A DNA stretch of 64,000 nt, from assembly GCA_902774395.1 (NCBI GenBank), contig CACYIK010000007.1, positions 62,001 to 126,000 of the forward strand, in the 5' to 3' direction. Every line of letters starts with the position of its first letter. Position 1 is the first letter of the stretch. A program made the position numbers and the translations under genes. This document shows positions 1-9,605 of this stretch, in pieces. The DNA is from an uncultured Bacteroidota bacterium (GTDB taxonomy: Bacteria > Bacteroidota > Bacteroidia > Bacteroidales > P3). A model generated the notes under the pieces. The model was not told where the DNA came from. It did not search any database and saw only the letters and a program-made list of their open reading frames with translations.

Positions 1-1
1 C

Positions 2-469
2 ATCAAGTCCTTTTCCGATACGGAGATGCTTGCCTATGTCGAAAACACTACCTATCGCAACGGCGAACCTGTGAATGTCAACACTGGCACCACCATGTGG
101 AAAAGGGTTGAAGAGGACTTCAGCACCGACATTCTCGGCCTGTGGGAAGGTCGTGTCACCAGCGATGATGGCTCGGAGTTTGACGACGGCGGGCTGCACC
201 GCTGGGAGTATCTTGCCGACGGCACCTATCTCTACTACAGCCTGGATGCCGACAGCAATTGGAACTCGGAAGTCAACTCCTTCGCAGCCTATTTTGTTGA
301 CGGCACCTTGCTCTGCACCCGTTGGAAAAACGGTGGCGAGGAGGTGGAAAACCGCGAGTGGTGGGAGATTGCCTCCATCGCCGATGGCGTCATGAACTGG
401 ACCGCCCTCCGTCAGCAAGACGACGGCACCACCTATACCGCCACCTTCCAAATGACCAAGGTGCAGTGA
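2..469 (+). CDS. C-terminal part of a probable secreted lipocalin-like protein (5' truncated by window edge)
   Basis: The reading frame is open to the left edge, so the true start lies outside the window; a Met at position 26 is unlikely to be the start. The visible part is rich in Trp, Tyr, Asp and Gly with alternating beta-strand character (LGLWEGRV near its middle, then WEYLADGTYLYY), as in small lipocalin-like or single-barrel secreted proteins of Bacteroidota. No catalytic motif is seen. It ends 1 nt before the ATG of the MBL-fold hydrolase, suggesting co-transcription. The lipocalin-like reading is inference from composition only. Confidence 0.6.
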   Translation: MKSFSDTEMLAYVENTTYRNGEPVNVNTGTTMWKRVEEDFSTDILGLWEGRVTSDDGSEFDDGGLHRWEYLADGTYLYYSLDADSNWNSEVNSFAAYFVDGTLLCTRWKNGGEEVENREWWEIASIADGVMNWTALRQQDDGTTYTATFQMTKVQ

Positions 470-470
470 T

Positions 471-1109
471 ATGATTAAGCAGTTTACTTTCAATCATTTT
501 GAGGTAAATACATATTTGATTGTCGACGAGGCGACACGGCAGTGCGCTATCGTCGACCCTGCTGCCGAGGCTTCCTACGAGGATAGTCAGCTGGCTGACT
601 ATGTGACGTCGTCGTCGCTACAGGTGGTGGGCATATTGCTCACCCACGCTCATGTCGACCACATCGCTGGGCTGCGCCAGTGCTGCGAGCATTACGGGCT
701 GCCGGTCACCATGCATCCGGAAGGGCGGAAGTTGCTCAACCAGGCAGAGGCCTACGGCAGCGTCATGGGCTTTGCTGTCGACAATATGGGCGACCTCGAG
801 GTGCTGGAAATCAACGACAACGACATCATTAAGGTGGGGGAAACCGAGGTGGAATGCCGCTATGTGCCCGGTCATTGTCCGGGAAGCATCTGCTATGTCG
901 TTGCCTCCGACAAGGCCGTCATCAGCGGCGACGCCCTCTTCCATTTCAGCATCGGCCGCACCGACCTGCCTGGTGGCGACTACCCCACGCTCATCTCCAA
1001 ACTCAAGGAACGCATCCTTGTCCTCCCTGACGACTACCGTGTCTTGCCCGGTCACGGCATCGCTAGCCAGATTGGCAAAGAAAAGAAGTATAACAGTTTC
1101 CTAGTGTAA
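471..1109 (+). CDS. MBL-fold metallo-hydrolase (glyoxalase II / YcbL-like)
   Basis: The 212-aa protein carries the metal-binding signature HAHVDH at residues 59-64, a second ligand motif PGHCPGS at 133-139, the bridging Asp in SGDALF at 152-157, GRTDLPGGD at 162-170 and the last His in LPGHG at 192-196. This is the full ligand set of the glyoxalase II-like branch of the metallo-beta-lactamase superfamily. Members hydrolyse thioesters such as S-lactoylglutathione; many short bacterial relatives have unknown substrates and act in the cytoplasm. There is no signal peptide. The ATG lies 1 nt after the preceding stop. The exact substrate cannot be assigned. Confidence 0.9.
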   Translation: MIKQFTFNHFEVNTYLIVDEATRQCAIVDPAAEASYEDSQLADYVTSSSLQVVGILLTHAHVDHIAGLRQCCEHYGLPVTMHPEGRKLLNQAEAYGSVMGFAVDNMGDLEVLEINDNDIIKVGETEVECRYVPGHCPGSICYVVASDKAVISGDALFHFSIGRTDLPGGDYPTLISKLKERILVLPDDYRVLPGHGIASQIGKEKKYNSFLV

Positions 1110-1112
1110 CGA

Positions 1113-1144
1113 CCTTAAAGTCCTTAAGGTCCTTAAAGACTTTA
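1113..1144 (+). repeat. Degenerate 9-bp tandem repeat between MBL hydrolase and ung
   Basis: Three and a half units of CCTTAAAGT / CCTTAAGGT / CCTTAAAGA fill the gap and end directly at the ung start codon. The same 9-bp family, in the opposite orientation, forms the long array at 37297-37441. Confidence 0.8.
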
Positions 1145-1825
1145 ATGCCCATGGTAAAGATTGACCCCTCCTGGTACGCCGTGCTGCGGCCGCAGTTCGA
1201 GGCGCCGTATTTTGCGCAGCTCAAGGAGTTCCTCGTCGCCGAGCGTCAGCAGCATACCTGCTATCCTCCCGGGAGCAAGATTTTCAATGCTTTCGACAGC
1301 ACCCCCTTCGACAAGGTGAAGGTGGTTATTCTTGGCCAGGACCCCTACCACGAGCCCGGTCAGGCCATGGGGCTCTGTTTCTCTGTGCCGCAGGGCATAC
1401 AGGTGCCGCCCTCGTTGGTCAATATCATCAAGGAAATCAACGACGACCTAGGGACGCAGATCCCCGTCGCCTGTGGCGACCTCAGCGGCTGGGCCGCACA
1501 GGGGGTGTTGCTGCTCAACGCCACCCTCACCGTCCGAGCCCATCAGGCGGGAAGCCATCAGAAGCATGGGTGGGAGACCTTCACCGATGCCGCCATCCAG
1601 GCCCTCAGTCAGCAGCGTACGGGCCTCGTCTTCCTCCTCTGGGGAAGTTATGCCATTGCCAAGAAATCATTGATTGACACCACGAGACACTGTGTCCTCA
1701 CGGCCCCGCATCCCTCGCCCCTGTCGGCGTATAGGGGCTTCTTCGGCTGCCACCACTTCAGCCAGGCCAACAGCTACCTCTTCGCCCAAGGGCAGCAGCC
1801 CATCGACTGGACGAAGATAGGCTAG
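1145..1825 (+). CDS. ung: Uracil-DNA glycosylase, family 1
   Basis: The enzyme excises uracil from DNA as the first step of base excision repair. The 226-aa protein has the catalytic water-activating motif GQDPYH (residues 64-69), the central LLLNATLTV strand (122-130; family 1 usually has LLLN.VLTV) and the DNA-intercalation loop [10 protein letters not shown] (189-198). Length matches family 1. The start may be the ATG at 1145 or the one two codons later (MVKIDPSW); both lie right after the repeat tract. The stop overlaps that of the convergent TonB receptor at a shared CTAG (1822-1825). Confidence 0.97.
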   Translation: MPMVKIDPSWYAVLRPQFEAPYFAQLKEFLVAERQQHTCYPPGSKIFNAFDSTPFDKVKVVILGQDPYHEPGQAMGLCFSVPQGIQVPPSLVNIIKEINDDLGTQIPVACGDLSGWAAQGVLLLNATLTVRAHQAGSHQKHGWETFTDAAIQALSQQRTGLVFLLWGSYAIAKKSLIDTTRHCVLTAPHPSPLSAYRGFFGCHHFSQANSYLFAQGQQPIDWTKIG

Positions 1826-4302
1826 AAGGTCAGCGTACCGCCGAAGCAGACGAGGATGGGCAGCTGATTGACGCGCTCGAAGGTGGCGCGGTTGAAGTAG
1901 AAGATGTTCTCGCGGCTGTAGACGTTGGTGGCCGAGAGGCTGAGTTCGAGGATGGAGCGTGTTCCAAGTGAGAATTTACGTTTGACGCCGAGGTCGAGGC
2001 GATGGTAGGAGGGCAGACGGCCCTTGTAGATCTCGGCGTAATGAAAACTGTACTGTCCGTTTTCGTCGGTGTAGTCGCTGACGATGCCGCCGTCGAAGAG
2101 GAGGCGTTCGAAGATGCCCTGGGTCTGGGTGAAGGGGAATCCCGAGCCGAAGGTCCAGCGGGCGCTGAGCTCCCACTCGCGTTCGTCGCCGAGGGAGTAG
2201 GTGGTCAGCAGGTTGACGGTGTGGCGGCGGTCGTAGTGGGGGGTGTAAGTCTGTATCTCGTCGGTGCGCTCGACATAGCCCAGCGAGTAGGTAGCCCATA
2301 CATATAGGCGCTCGAGGTCGGCGCGGCAGCTCAGGTCGAAGCCCGTGGCCATACCTTTCTCTATGACATAGTCTTTGCGCAGATATTCAGGCTGGTAGTA
2401 GGGGTTGGGAGAGCCATCGATGAGGGTGGGGTTCCCATAGTCGTTGTCGTCCTCGTAGATTCTGTTGCGGTTGGCGTTGAGCAGCTGGTCGAAGTGCTTG
2501 TAGTAGAACTCGGCGTTGAGGGTGATGTGCTCGGTGAGGTCGTATTCGGCGCCGATGACAAGGTGCTTGGCGGTCTGCACGCAGGACGACACAGCTTCGC
2601 CGAGGAAGGTCTCGGGGTAGTGGAGGTCGGGCGAGCCGGTGAGGAAGCCGTTGAAGAGGTTGACGATGTCGTTGTCGGAGCGGGCGTCGAGGAACACCTG
2701 GCTGTAGAAGCCGCCGGCGAACTTGAATCGCAGGTTGTCGGTGGCGTTGAACTTGGCGGCGAGGCGGGGCTCGAGACTCACGTCGCCGAGGGTAGCGTAG
2801 TAGGAGAGACGCAGGCCGGGGTCGATGAGCCAGCGGCCGGCATTGATGTTGTATGTGGCGTAGGCCGCGAGGTTGGTGGAGGGGTCCTGCTGTTTGGTCT
2901 GTATGTTGTAGGAGTTCCAGTATTCGTAGTCGGTAGTGTAGCCTTCGAAGCAAAGTCCGTATTTCAGCTTGTTGTTGCCCAGAAAGTTGGTGACTTGCAG
3001 TGTGGCATTGAATCCGCTGATGTCGCTGTACTTGTCTTCTGCTGTGCCGTCGTTGAGGGTGATGGAGTATTTGGAGTAGGCGAGGGAGCCCTCGAGGATG
3101 GCCGACGAGCCGGTGACGAGCATGAAATTGGTGCCGGCGCCGAAATTCTGCCAGTGGTAGTCGGCGATGGCGCGGTAGCCCTTGACCTGGTCGTCGAAGC
3201 GGAAGCCGAAGAAGTTGGCCTTGCTGCCGGTGCCCGAGTTGATGGAGAGCTTGCCATAGAGGTCGAGGAAGTCGAAGGGCAGGCCGCCGTCGATATAGGA
3301 GTAGAAGAGGTCGGAGGTCTTGGAGAGGTATGAGTTTTTGGCGGTGACGAGGTAGGAGATGGTGGCCTTGGAGTTCTCGCTCTCGCGCTTCAGGGGGCCT
3401 TCGAGGATGAGGCTGGCGCCAAAGGTATTGAGGCCTATCTTGCCGGTGTGGTGGCGCTTGTTGCCGTCGCGAGTGGTGATGTCCATCACCGACGACATGC
3501 GGCCGCCGTATTCAGCGCCGAAGCCGCCGGTGTAGATGTCGGCGTTGAGGATGACGTCGGTCTCGAAGATGGAGTAGAGGCCTATGGAGTGGAAGGGGTT
3601 GTAGACAATCATGCCGTCGAGGAGGCAGAGATTCTGGATCATGGAGCCGCCGCGGATGTAGAGCTGGCCGCCCTGGTCGCCGGTGGAGCTGACGCCGGGC
3701 AGCACCTGCATGTACTGTGCGATGTCGGCGGTGCCGCCGATGGAGGGCATCTGCTGGATCTGCGACGAGGAGAGCTTCTCCACCGACACCTGTGTCTGCA
3801 TACGGCGTTCCTCGATGCGGCTGTCGGTGATTTCCACGGCTTTGAGCATCTGCGCCGCGGGCTTGAGGTGGATGGTGAGGGTGATGGTCTTGCCTTTCTT
3901 CAGGTCGACGGGGGTGGAGTATTCTTCGTAGCCTACATATTTGACTTTCAGTGTGTATTTCCCTTCGGGGACTTTGTTGATGAGGAAGAATCCGTTGATG
4001 TCGGTGGCGCAGCCGTGGGTTGTCGGTTTCTCAACGTTCGCTCCTGAAAGGTCGCGTTCGTAGAGAACTACGTTGGCGAACGGCACAGCCTCACCGTTCT
4101 TCTCGTCAAACAGCACACCCTTCACAGTGCACTGAGCCGAAATAAATTGAAAACTGCAGAGGAAAAGGATAAGGAGTGAAAGGAAGTGAGAGGGAGTGAA
4201 ATAAGAGGAAGTCCTGTGGTCTTCCGGGCTGAGCTGGTGTGGGGCTGAAAAGACAAATGATTTTTGTCTCTTATGTTGTTTATTGCTGTTTTGTTTTATC
4301 AT
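1822..4302 (-). CDS. TonB-dependent outer membrane receptor with CarboxypepD_reg-like domain
   Basis: This is a roughly 826-aa outer membrane transporter. After a long n-region and a signal peptide ending near FISAQ comes a CarboxypepD_reg-like domain ([20 protein letters not shown]), then a plug domain ([19 protein letters not shown]) and a 22-strand barrel ending in a beta-strand. I chose the ATG at 4302 ([11 protein letters not shown]). The frame continues upstream to 4362, but that part is encoded by a low-complexity repeat tract. Part of the signal region ([14 protein letters not shown]) is itself encoded by a GGAGTGAAA-type repeat. No SusD partner is adjacent, so the substrate is unknown; the barrel resembles receptors for siderophores or peptides rather than SusC of a glycan locus. 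Confidence 0.9.
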   Translation of the reverse strand: MIKQNSNKQHKRQKSFVFSAPHQLSPEDHRTSSYFTPSHFLSLLILFLCSFQFISAQCTVKGVLFDEKNGEAVPFANVVLYERDLSGANVEKPTTHGCATDINGFFLINKVPEGKYTLKVKYVGYEEYSTPVDLKKGKTITLTIHLKPAAQMLKAVEITDSRIEERRMQTQVSVEKLSSSQIQQMPSIGGTADIAQYMQVLPGVSSTGDQGGQLYIRGGSMIQNLCLLDGMIVYNPFHSIGLYSIFETDVILNADIYTGGFGAEYGGRMSSVMDITTRDGNKRHHTGKIGLNTFGASLILEGPLKRESENSKATISYLVTAKNSYLSKTSDLFYSYIDGGLPFDFLDLYGKLSINSGTGSKANFFGFRFDDQVKGYRAIADYHWQNFGAGTNFMLVTGSSAILEGSLAYSKYSITLNDGTAEDKYSDISGFNATLQVTNFLGNNKLKYGLCFEGYTTDYEYWNSYNIQTKQQDPSTNLAAYATYNINAGRWLIDPGLRLSYYATLGDVSLEPRLAAKFNATDNLRFKFAGGFYSQVFLDARSDNDIVNLFNGFLTGSPDLHYPETFLGEAVSSCVQTAKHLVIGAEYDLTEHITLNAEFYYKHFDQLLNANRNRIYEDDNDYGNPTLIDGSPNPYYQPEYLRKDYVIEKGMATGFDLSCRADLERLYVWATYSLGYVERTDEIQTYTPHYDRRHTVNLLTTYSLGDEREWELSARWTFGSGFPFTQTQGIFERLLFDGGIVSDYTDENGQYSFHYAEIYKGRLPSYHRLDLGVKRKFSLGTRSILELSLSATNVYSRENIFYFNRATFERVNQLPILVCFGGTLTF

Positions 4303-4345
4303 GGTTATTTTTATTATGCTTTTTTTGCATGCAAATGCTATTGTT

Positions 4346-4387
4346 CTCTCACTCCCTCTCACTCCCCTTCACTCCTTTTCACTCCCT
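4346..4387. repeat. Degenerate CTCACTCCC repeat tract between holA and the TonB receptor
   Basis: Four to five units of (T)TCACTCCC separated by 0-2 nt lie downstream of holA and upstream of the receptor start. A second piece of the same family (GGAGTGAAAGGAAGTGAG) lies at about 4160-4205, inside the receptor signal-peptide region. Confidence 0.75.
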
Positions 4388-4391
4388 ACGG

Positions 4392-5399
4392 TTAGTGGAT
4401 TACTTTAAAAATCAGTTCTTTCAGCAGTTCGCCGTCGGTGACGTTGCCGCTGTTGCGGACGCCCTTGCTGCGCAGGTCGGTCTCGTAGAGGTAGCCGATG
4501 CAGGTGGCCAGCTTGCCGAGTTTGTAGTTCGAGGCCGCCACGGCATAGTCCTGCACAAAACTGGGGGCGCAGCCCAGCACCTTCGCCGCATCGCTCTTGT
4601 TCTCAAGCTGATGGTAGAACATCACTTTTAAAAAATAGCCGTAGAGGATGGGCAGCACTAGCTGGATGGGGTTCTTCTTGGGGTTGGCGGCGAAGTAGTT
4701 GACGATGCGGTTGCACATCTCCGGGTCGCGCCGTCCGATGGCTTTCTGCAGCTCGAAGACGTTGTAGTCCTTGCTGATACCTATCTGCTCCTCAATGAGT
4801 TGCTCGGTGATGGCACCCCCGGCAGGGAGCAGGGGATAGATCTTTGACAATTCGTTGGCGATCTTGCCGAGGTCGGCACCTAGCGACTCGGTGATGAGGT
4901 AGGTGGCTTTCTCGCTGATGCTGAATCCCTTGGATTTTACCTGGTCGGCAATCCAGCGTGGCACCTGGTTGTCCCACACCTTGGGGGTCTCGTAGACGCA
5001 GCCTTTCTTGTCGATGGCTTTGTAGGCAGCGGTGCGCTTGTCGAGTTTCTTGTGGCGGTAGCAGAAGACGATGACGCCCTTCTCGGAGGGATGCTCCAGG
5101 TAGGCCGCCAGCTGCTCCCACTGCTTGGTGTCGATGTCCTGTGCCTCCTTGACGATGACCAGGTGGACGGGCGACATCATGGGGTAGCGTTTGGCATCGC
5201 TGATGACGGCGGCCATCGTCGTGTCGCGACCATAGACCACCGTCTGGTCGAAGTCGCGCATCGACTCGTCGACGATACGGGTCTCGAAATAGTCGGAAAC
5301 CACGTCGATATAGTAGTTCTCCTCGCCGGTGAGGAGGTAAACGGGCTTGAAGAGACCCGCCTCTAAATCCGCAATCAGTTGTTTCTCAGTTATTGCCAT
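4392..5399 (-). CDS. holA: DNA polymerase III subunit delta
   Basis: The delta subunit opens the sliding clamp within the clamp-loader complex. The 335-aa protein begins with KPVYLLTGEENYYIDVVSDYFETRI, typical of HolA, where the Walker A region is degenerate. It continues with an AAA+ lid region (ITESLGADLGKIANELSKI) and the C-terminal collar domain (VFELQKAIGRRD; LVLPILYGYFLKVMFYH). Length matches the family. A promoter-like TATCTTTG on the minus strand lies at 5427-5434, 28 nt upstream of the ATG. Confidence 0.95.
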   Translation of the reverse strand: MAITEKQLIADLEAGLFKPVYLLTGEENYYIDVVSDYFETRIVDESMRDFDQTVVYGRDTTMAAVISDAKRYPMMSPVHLVIVKEAQDIDTKQWEQLAAYLEHPSEKGVIVFCYRHKKLDKRTAAYKAIDKKGCVYETPKVWDNQVPRWIADQVKSKGFSISEKATYLITESLGADLGKIANELSKIYPLLPAGGAITEQLIEEQIGISKDYNVFELQKAIGRRDPEMCNRIVNYFAANPKKNPIQLVLPILYGYFLKVMFYHQLENKSDAAKVLGCAPSFVQDYAVAASNYKLGKLATCIGYLYETDLRSKGVRNSGNVTDGELLKELIFKVIH

Positions 5400-5526
5400 C
5401 GCGTCAGGGATTCTGTTTTAAAACTACAAAGATACGAAAAAAGTGAAATGTGTAAGACGAAAAATGAAAAAAACAGATGAAACCTCCAGCGAGGGGGTAG
5501 GAGGGGGGTATGAAGAACGTATCAAA

Positions 5527-5586
5527 ACCGTACCAACACCGTACCAAGTCCGACTGTGGTAGGAGTTGGTACGGTGTTGGTACGGT
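5527..5586. repeat. Perfect 21-bp inverted repeat built from tandem GGTACGGTGTT units
   Basis: The left arm is 5527-5547 (core CCGTACCAACACCGTACCAA) and the right arm 5566-5586, its exact reverse complement, with an 18-nt loop. Each arm is itself a tandem of a 12-bp unit, and a further partial unit (GTGTTGGTAGG) follows the right arm. It could form a very stable hairpin; no T-run follows, so a simple terminator is unlikely. Confidence 0.85.
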
Positions 5587-5645
5587 GTTGGTAGGTCGTT
5601 AATAGGTTGAAAGTGTGAGGAAAAGCACGGTTGGGTGAATTTTTT

Positions 5646-5677
5646 TTTGTTTAGTTCAAAAAATATACGTAATTTTG
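5646..5677 (+). promoter_or_regulatory. Bacteroidota-type promoter for the acyl-CoA synthetase gene
   Basis: A -33 element TTTG (5646-5649), a 20-nt spacer and a -7 element TAATTTTG (5670-5677) match the Bacteroidota consensus TTTG-N19/21-TAnnTTTG. The gene's ATG is 29 nt downstream of the -7 box. Confidence 0.8.
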
Positions 5678-5706
5678 CAAAATTAACATAAAATAATACA
5701 TTGATT

Positions 5707-7491
5707 ATGCAAGAGCCTACACGTCTGTTCGACCTGCTTCAGTGGAGGAAGGAACTGCATCCGGAGCGTCCGGTGTTCAAATTCAAGGAAAACGGCGAAT
5801 GGAAATCCCACTATATTGACGAATATATAGAGAAGGTTGACCTTATCAGCTATGCCCTGCTGCATCTCGGCGTGAAGAAGGGCGAGAATATCGGCCTGAT
5901 CAGTGCCGGCCGTCCGGAGTGGAACTATGTGGACTTCGGCGTGCAACAGACGGGTGCCGTGCTGCTGCCCATCTATCCGACCATCAGCGAGGAGGACTAC
6001 CAGTACATCCTCAACGACGCCCAGGTGCGTCTGCTGGTGGTGGAGAACGCTACGCTGTATAAGAAAATCAGCAATATACGCGAGAAGCTGCCGCATCTGG
6101 AAAACCTCTGCACCATCGTCCCCATGGAGGGCGTGAAGTCGATTGAGGATATCTATGAGATTGGTCGCCAGTATATTAAAGAACATCCCGACGCCCCGCA
6201 GCGTCTGCAGGAGATTAAGGATGCGCTGACCATTGACGACATCTGCACGATGATCTACACCAGTGGCACCACGGGGACGCCCAAGGGCGCCATGCTGACG
6301 CACAGAGGCTTGATTATGAACGTGCAGGAGATCAAGGAGAGCCCCGGAAAGACCTGGACGAAGGCATTGAGCTGGCTGCCCATGTGCCATATCTACGAGC
6401 GTATGATGGGCTACCTCTACCAGTGGCTCTGCTTCGAGATAGCTTACGCCGAGAGCATAGCCAAGGTGGGCGATAACTGCAAGGAGATTAGCCCGAACAT
6501 GATGGCCTGTGTGCCGAGGTTCATCGAGAAGGTCTACGACAAGATTTTCCGCAAAGGAGAGAAGTTGACGGGCATGAAGAAGAAGATCTTCGACTGGGCC
6601 CTCGATCTGGCCTTCGAATACGACCTCGACGAGAGCAAACTCTCGGTATGGTACAAGCTGCAGAAGCGGCTGGCCGACAAGCTGGTTTATAAAGAGATAC
6701 GTGAGAGCATGGGTGGCGAGTTGTACATGCTCGTCAGTGGCGGTGCCACCATCCAGCCGCGTCTCACGCGCTTCTTCTCCTGTGTGGGCCTCGACCTCTA
6801 CGAGGGCTACGGCCTCACCGAGTGCTCGCCGCTCATCGCCGTGACGAACTCGAACAAGAAGGGTCGCAAGATTGGCTCCGTGGGCTTCGCCATGCGTGCT
6901 ATCGAGGTGCGTATCGACGAGAAGACCAACGAGATACAGTGCCGTGGTGGCAATGTGATGAAGGGCTACTACAACCAGCCCGAACTCACCGCCGAGGCCA
7001 TCGACAGCGAGGGGTGGTTCCACACCGGCGACACCGGCTACTTCGACCCCGACGGATACCTCTTCATCACCGGCCGCACGAAGAGCATGTTCAAGACCTC
7101 CATGGGCAAATATATCAATCCAGAGGTCATTGAGGAGAAGATGAAGCAGGCGCCGTTCATCCTCGACATGATGGTGGTGGGTGCCGACCAGAAGTTTGCC
7201 GCCGCCCTTATCGCGCCCGATTTCGACATGCTGAAAGACTGGTGCAAGCGCCACGGCGTCACTGCCGAGACCAAGGAGGAGATGATTGCCGACAAGAAAG
7301 TCGTGGCCCGTTTCCAGAAGGTCGTAGACAAGTACAATGCCGAGCTGGGCGAGACCGAGCGAGTGAAGAAATTCGCGCTGGTGGCCGAGGCGTGGACCGA
7401 GGCCAACAAGATGCTCACGCCGACGCAGAAGCTCATCCGCCGCAACGTCGCCGCCGCCTACCAGGAACAGATCGACGCGCTGTTCAAGTAA
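5707..7491 (+). CDS. AMP-binding long-chain acyl-CoA synthetase (first of two paralogs)
   Basis: ATP-dependent activation of fatty acids to acyl-CoA via acyl-AMP. The ~594-aa cytoplasmic protein has the AMP-binding P-loop YTSGTTGTPKGAM (about residues 182-194), the A5 motif YGLTECSPL (about 368) and the A7/A8 region GWFHTGDTG (about 435) followed by TGRTKSMFKTSMGKY. The ATG at 5707 (MQEPTRLFD) is preferred over an in-frame TTG at 5701. A paralog with the same layout lies at 46142-48001. It could feed phospholipid recycling of exogenous fatty acids; substrate chain length is not readable. Confidence 0.92.
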   Translation: MQEPTRLFDLLQWRKELHPERPVFKFKENGEWKSHYIDEYIEKVDLISYALLHLGVKKGENIGLISAGRPEWNYVDFGVQQTGAVLLPIYPTISEEDYQYILNDAQVRLLVVENATLYKKISNIREKLPHLENLCTIVPMEGVKSIEDIYEIGRQYIKEHPDAPQRLQEIKDALTIDDICTMIYTSGTTGTPKGAMLTHRGLIMNVQEIKESPGKTWTKALSWLPMCHIYERMMGYLYQWLCFEIAYAESIAKVGDNCKEISPNMMACVPRFIEKVYDKIFRKGEKLTGMKKKIFDWALDLAFEYDLDESKLSVWYKLQKRLADKLVYKEIRESMGGELYMLVSGGATIQPRLTRFFSCVGLDLYEGYGLTECSPLIAVTNSNKKGRKIGSVGFAMRAIEVRIDEKTNEIQCRGGNVMKGYYNQPELTAEAIDSEGWFHTGDTGYFDPDGYLFITGRTKSMFKTSMGKYINPEVIEEKMKQAPFILDMMVVGADQKFAAALIAPDFDMLKDWCKRHGVTAETKEEMIADKKVVARFQKVVDKYNAELGETERVKKFALVAEAWTEANKMLTPTQKLIRRNVAAAYQEQIDALFK

Positions 7492-7540
7492 CGGCAATTC
7501 TTTTTTAACGGCGAATTATCCGAATTGAACGAATTAGCTA

Positions 7541-7593
7541 CCGCAGGACAATTCCGAGCGAATTACTCGAATTAGCCTGCGGCAGTTTTTTTT
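7541..7593 (+). terminator. Probable intrinsic terminator after acyl-CoA synthetase
   Basis: CCGCAGG (7541-7547) pairs with CCTGCGG (7576-7582), an inner CGAG/CTCG stem lies in the loop, and a run of eight T follows at 7586-7593. It is built from the GAATTA-type repeat sequence found elsewhere in the window. Confidence 0.7.
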
Positions 7594-7611
7594 CATCTGG
7601 TAATTCTGTTG

Positions 7612-7653
7612 TCGCCGACAGTGTGCCTGATAGTCGTTTGGCTGTCGGGGACA
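7612..7653. repeat. Imperfect inverted repeat at the left edge of the accessory island
   Basis: TTGTCGCCGACAG is matched downstream by CTGTCGGGGACAA (one mismatch) across about 17 nt. It sits just before an orphan promoter and the first island gene. Function unknown; it could be a terminator-like hairpin or a mobile-element relic. Confidence 0.5.
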
Positions 7654-7659
7654 AATTAT

Positions 7660-7692
7660 TTTGTCAGTTTGTAAAAAATGTTCGTACTTTTG
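7660..7692 (+). promoter_or_regulatory. Bacteroidota-type promoter with no nearby gene
   Basis: TTTG (7660-7663), a 21-nt spacer and TACTTTTG (7685-7692) match the consensus. The nearest convincing start codon is about 570 nt away (8264), so it may drive a long leader, a small RNA, or a decayed gene. Confidence 0.55.
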
Positions 7693-8263
7693 TACCCGCT
7701 TTCAAGACGGAAAGTCCTCGCCTTCCAGTTTTTGTCTCTTTAGTTTGTTGCCCATGACTTCTTTGTGACTTCTATGGTGGTTCGGCGATCCTTCGGCGGT
7801 GTACCCTGTGGGATATGACGAAAAAAGTTCATATTCCCATCAGAAACACATGATTACAAGAATGCTTTACCTATGGTTATTCCTTTGCAATGAGCTGATT
7901 TGTTTGTTTTTATAAAGAATTTTATCCCACAAAGGCTCAGTATCAAATAAAATATGTATATTTGCACCTGATTTAGACGCGAGTTGTCTAATCGATGCAA
8001 AAAGCATTCGTAAAAGGTCACTCTTGAAATTTGCCCAATTTCAATCATATCAGCTGACTCCGATACTGATGCCTTTGCTTATTTGGTATGTTTTCGCCAC
8101 AAAGCGTTAGCATATTTCAAAGCATGGGATAAAGTTCGTAGGTTTCAAGCTGATAGGTCGGGCAAAACCTCAAGAGTTGAAACAAGCAACATTGTCTCCA
8201 TGCTTTTTCATTGAAGTATAACCGCCAATCCGGGAGACAGTGCGGCACAAAGAAAGAGCAGAC
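7693..8263. other. Non-coding stretch before the first island gene
   Basis: No convincing ORF is seen on either strand. A second -7-like TATATTTG lies at 7957-7964 without a clear -33 element. The region is A/T-rich and may be a long leader or decayed DNA at the island edge; I see no tRNA, rRNA or IS remnant in it. Confidence 0.5.
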
Positions 8264-9520
8264 ATGGACTATATCTCGGAGGGTGAAAGACAGAAGCTCT
8301 ACTACCAAGGGCTGAAGAAGGCAAGTGAATATCACCTGCCCGACGAGGTGTTGTCCGTGATACAGGATAACCTCGCTGATCCGAGGTTTGGTGTGGTCTA
8401 TCGGGAGACAGTCTCGCTCTCTTGCAACGTTCTTGCTCCACTACACCGCGTCATCTCGTTCATCATCAACAATCGTTTGATACATGAGTATATGGGCGAG
8501 CTTGCCGAGCAGGCCAAGGAGAATTCCATTCAGTGTACTGCCGATGACATTTTCCTTTCGTTATGCAGTGTGGAGCCATACACGGCAGAAGAGATAATCC
8601 GTACAATCGACGGCGACTCAGCCACAATAGAACGTCTGCGGCAATGCTATCAGGAACGTGACCGTCAGGCATTCACTGCGACAATAAATGAGAATCATTG
8701 TGGATTGCAGACAGTAAGCTGGCTTTGCCGCATTATTTGGCCGGATACCTCTGCGGTCTTCAGCCAGCCGTTTGAAGATATATTCACAACGATGGATGCC
8801 TTGCCGGTGACTAACACCCTGGAGCAGGATAACAGCGCACAGACGCTGATGCGCTCATCGGAGCGTTTATCGGACGAGGCATTGAAGATAATGAACGGCG
8901 ACGACTGTGACGCACAACATTACTTCACTGCACAATATGAGAACGCGAAGAACAGCCTCGTATGGCTTCGCGGTCTATATACCGACAATATCAAGTCCTT
9001 CAAGCTGCGTGAGCGGAGAATCATCGAGGCTCTGCTTGCACGTCCAGAAGCCGCAGCCATACCTGCAACGCAGAAGGTCGACGGTGACGGGTTCTGTCTG
9101 CCCGCCGACTATTTCTCGCAGACGAGCGGTTTGGCCAATGCCGACGAGCACTTCAACCTGCGTCACGAGGTAATTACGGCTGGTCCGGAACGATTCACAG
9201 AACTAATCAATTACCTCTCCGAAAGCGGTTATATTGATAACAGCCTTGCCGTGAAGCAGCTCTTCGCATACCGTTTTTCCGGCCGTATGCGCCCCGAAAG
9301 AGTTGTCCCCCTAGAATGGCACGGCCGTAACGGCAAGAGTTACGAGCTCATCTACCTCGTCAAGATGCTAACCGAGCGTGGCGACTACCGCAAAATGCGA
9401 CTGTTCTTCTACGGTCCCGCATGGCCCAAAGACCGCTTCAGCAGCTATGCCCGTAGTGCAGACTACAACCTGAAAGTATACTTGCATAACCTATACCCGA
9501 CACTGCCCGACCAACTGTAA
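8264..9520 (+). CDS. Uncharacterised 418-aa island protein
   Basis: I do not recognise a characterised family with certainty. I take the ATG at 8264 (MDYISEGERQK), which follows an A/G-rich stretch; a GTG at 8240 is also in frame. The protein is soluble, mostly helical in its first ~300 residues, and ends in a compact domain from about residue 295 (FNLRHEVITAGPERFTELIN ... KLFFYGPAWPKDRF-like). It resembles in size and layout Bacteroidota proteins annotated with DUF6043, but this is a weak recollection, not a match I can verify. It lies upstream of, and on the same strand as, the other island genes but has its own upstream region. Confidence 0.7.
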   Translation: MDYISEGERQKLYYQGLKKASEYHLPDEVLSVIQDNLADPRFGVVYRETVSLSCNVLAPLHRVISFIINNRLIHEYMGELAEQAKENSIQCTADDIFLSLCSVEPYTAEEIIRTIDGDSATIERLRQCYQERDRQAFTATINENHCGLQTVSWLCRIIWPDTSAVFSQPFEDIFTTMDALPVTNTLEQDNSAQTLMRSSERLSDEALKIMNGDDCDAQHYFTAQYENAKNSLVWLRGLYTDNIKSFKLRERRIIEALLARPEAAAIPATQKVDGDGFCLPADYFSQTSGLANADEHFNLRHEVITAGPERFTELINYLSESGYIDNSLAVKQLFAYRFSGRMRPERVVPLEWHGRNGKSYELIYLVKMLTERGDYRKMRLFFYGPAWPKDRFSSYARSADYNLKVYLHNLYPTLPDQL

Positions 9521-9525
9521 TTTTA

Positions 9526-9575
9526 TCTATAATTGTCTATAACAGAATAACAAATAATAATAACAAGTATTTTTG
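9526..9575 (+). promoter_or_regulatory. Island promoter 1 with 17-bp element TCTATAATTGTCTATAA
   Basis: The element at 9526-9542 is a direct repeat of TCTATAA with a 10-bp period. A -7 box TATTTTTG lies at 9568-9575, exactly 25 nt after the element, and no TTTG -33 motif is present. The identical 17-mer at the identical distance from a -7 box recurs at 13912-13961, so it is probably a regulator-binding site. Confidence 0.7.
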
Positions 9576-9605
9576 CAAAAATATAAACCTTTAAATCTTA
9601 TCGAT

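Larger units (their letters stand above)
5400..5706. other. Divergent intergenic region between holA and acyl-CoA synthetase
   Basis: No coding potential is evident. It contains the holA -7 element (minus strand, 5427-5434), a large perfect inverted repeat at 5527-5586 and a strong plus-strand promoter at 5646-5677. Confidence 0.7.

Noticed and set aside
4303..4362. 20-residue N-terminal extension of the TonB receptor (MRGSERTIAF)
   Set aside because: It is encoded by the short-repeat tract and places a long polar stretch before the signal peptide; the ATG at 4302 is better.
5683..7497. A 604-codon minus-strand frame covering the acyl-CoA synthetase
   Set aside because: Exact antisense of a clear enzyme gene, without family motifs or promoter.
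7693..8263. Possible tRNA or transposase remnant
   Set aside because: No cloverleaf, no terminal inverted repeats and no transposase-like frame could be found.
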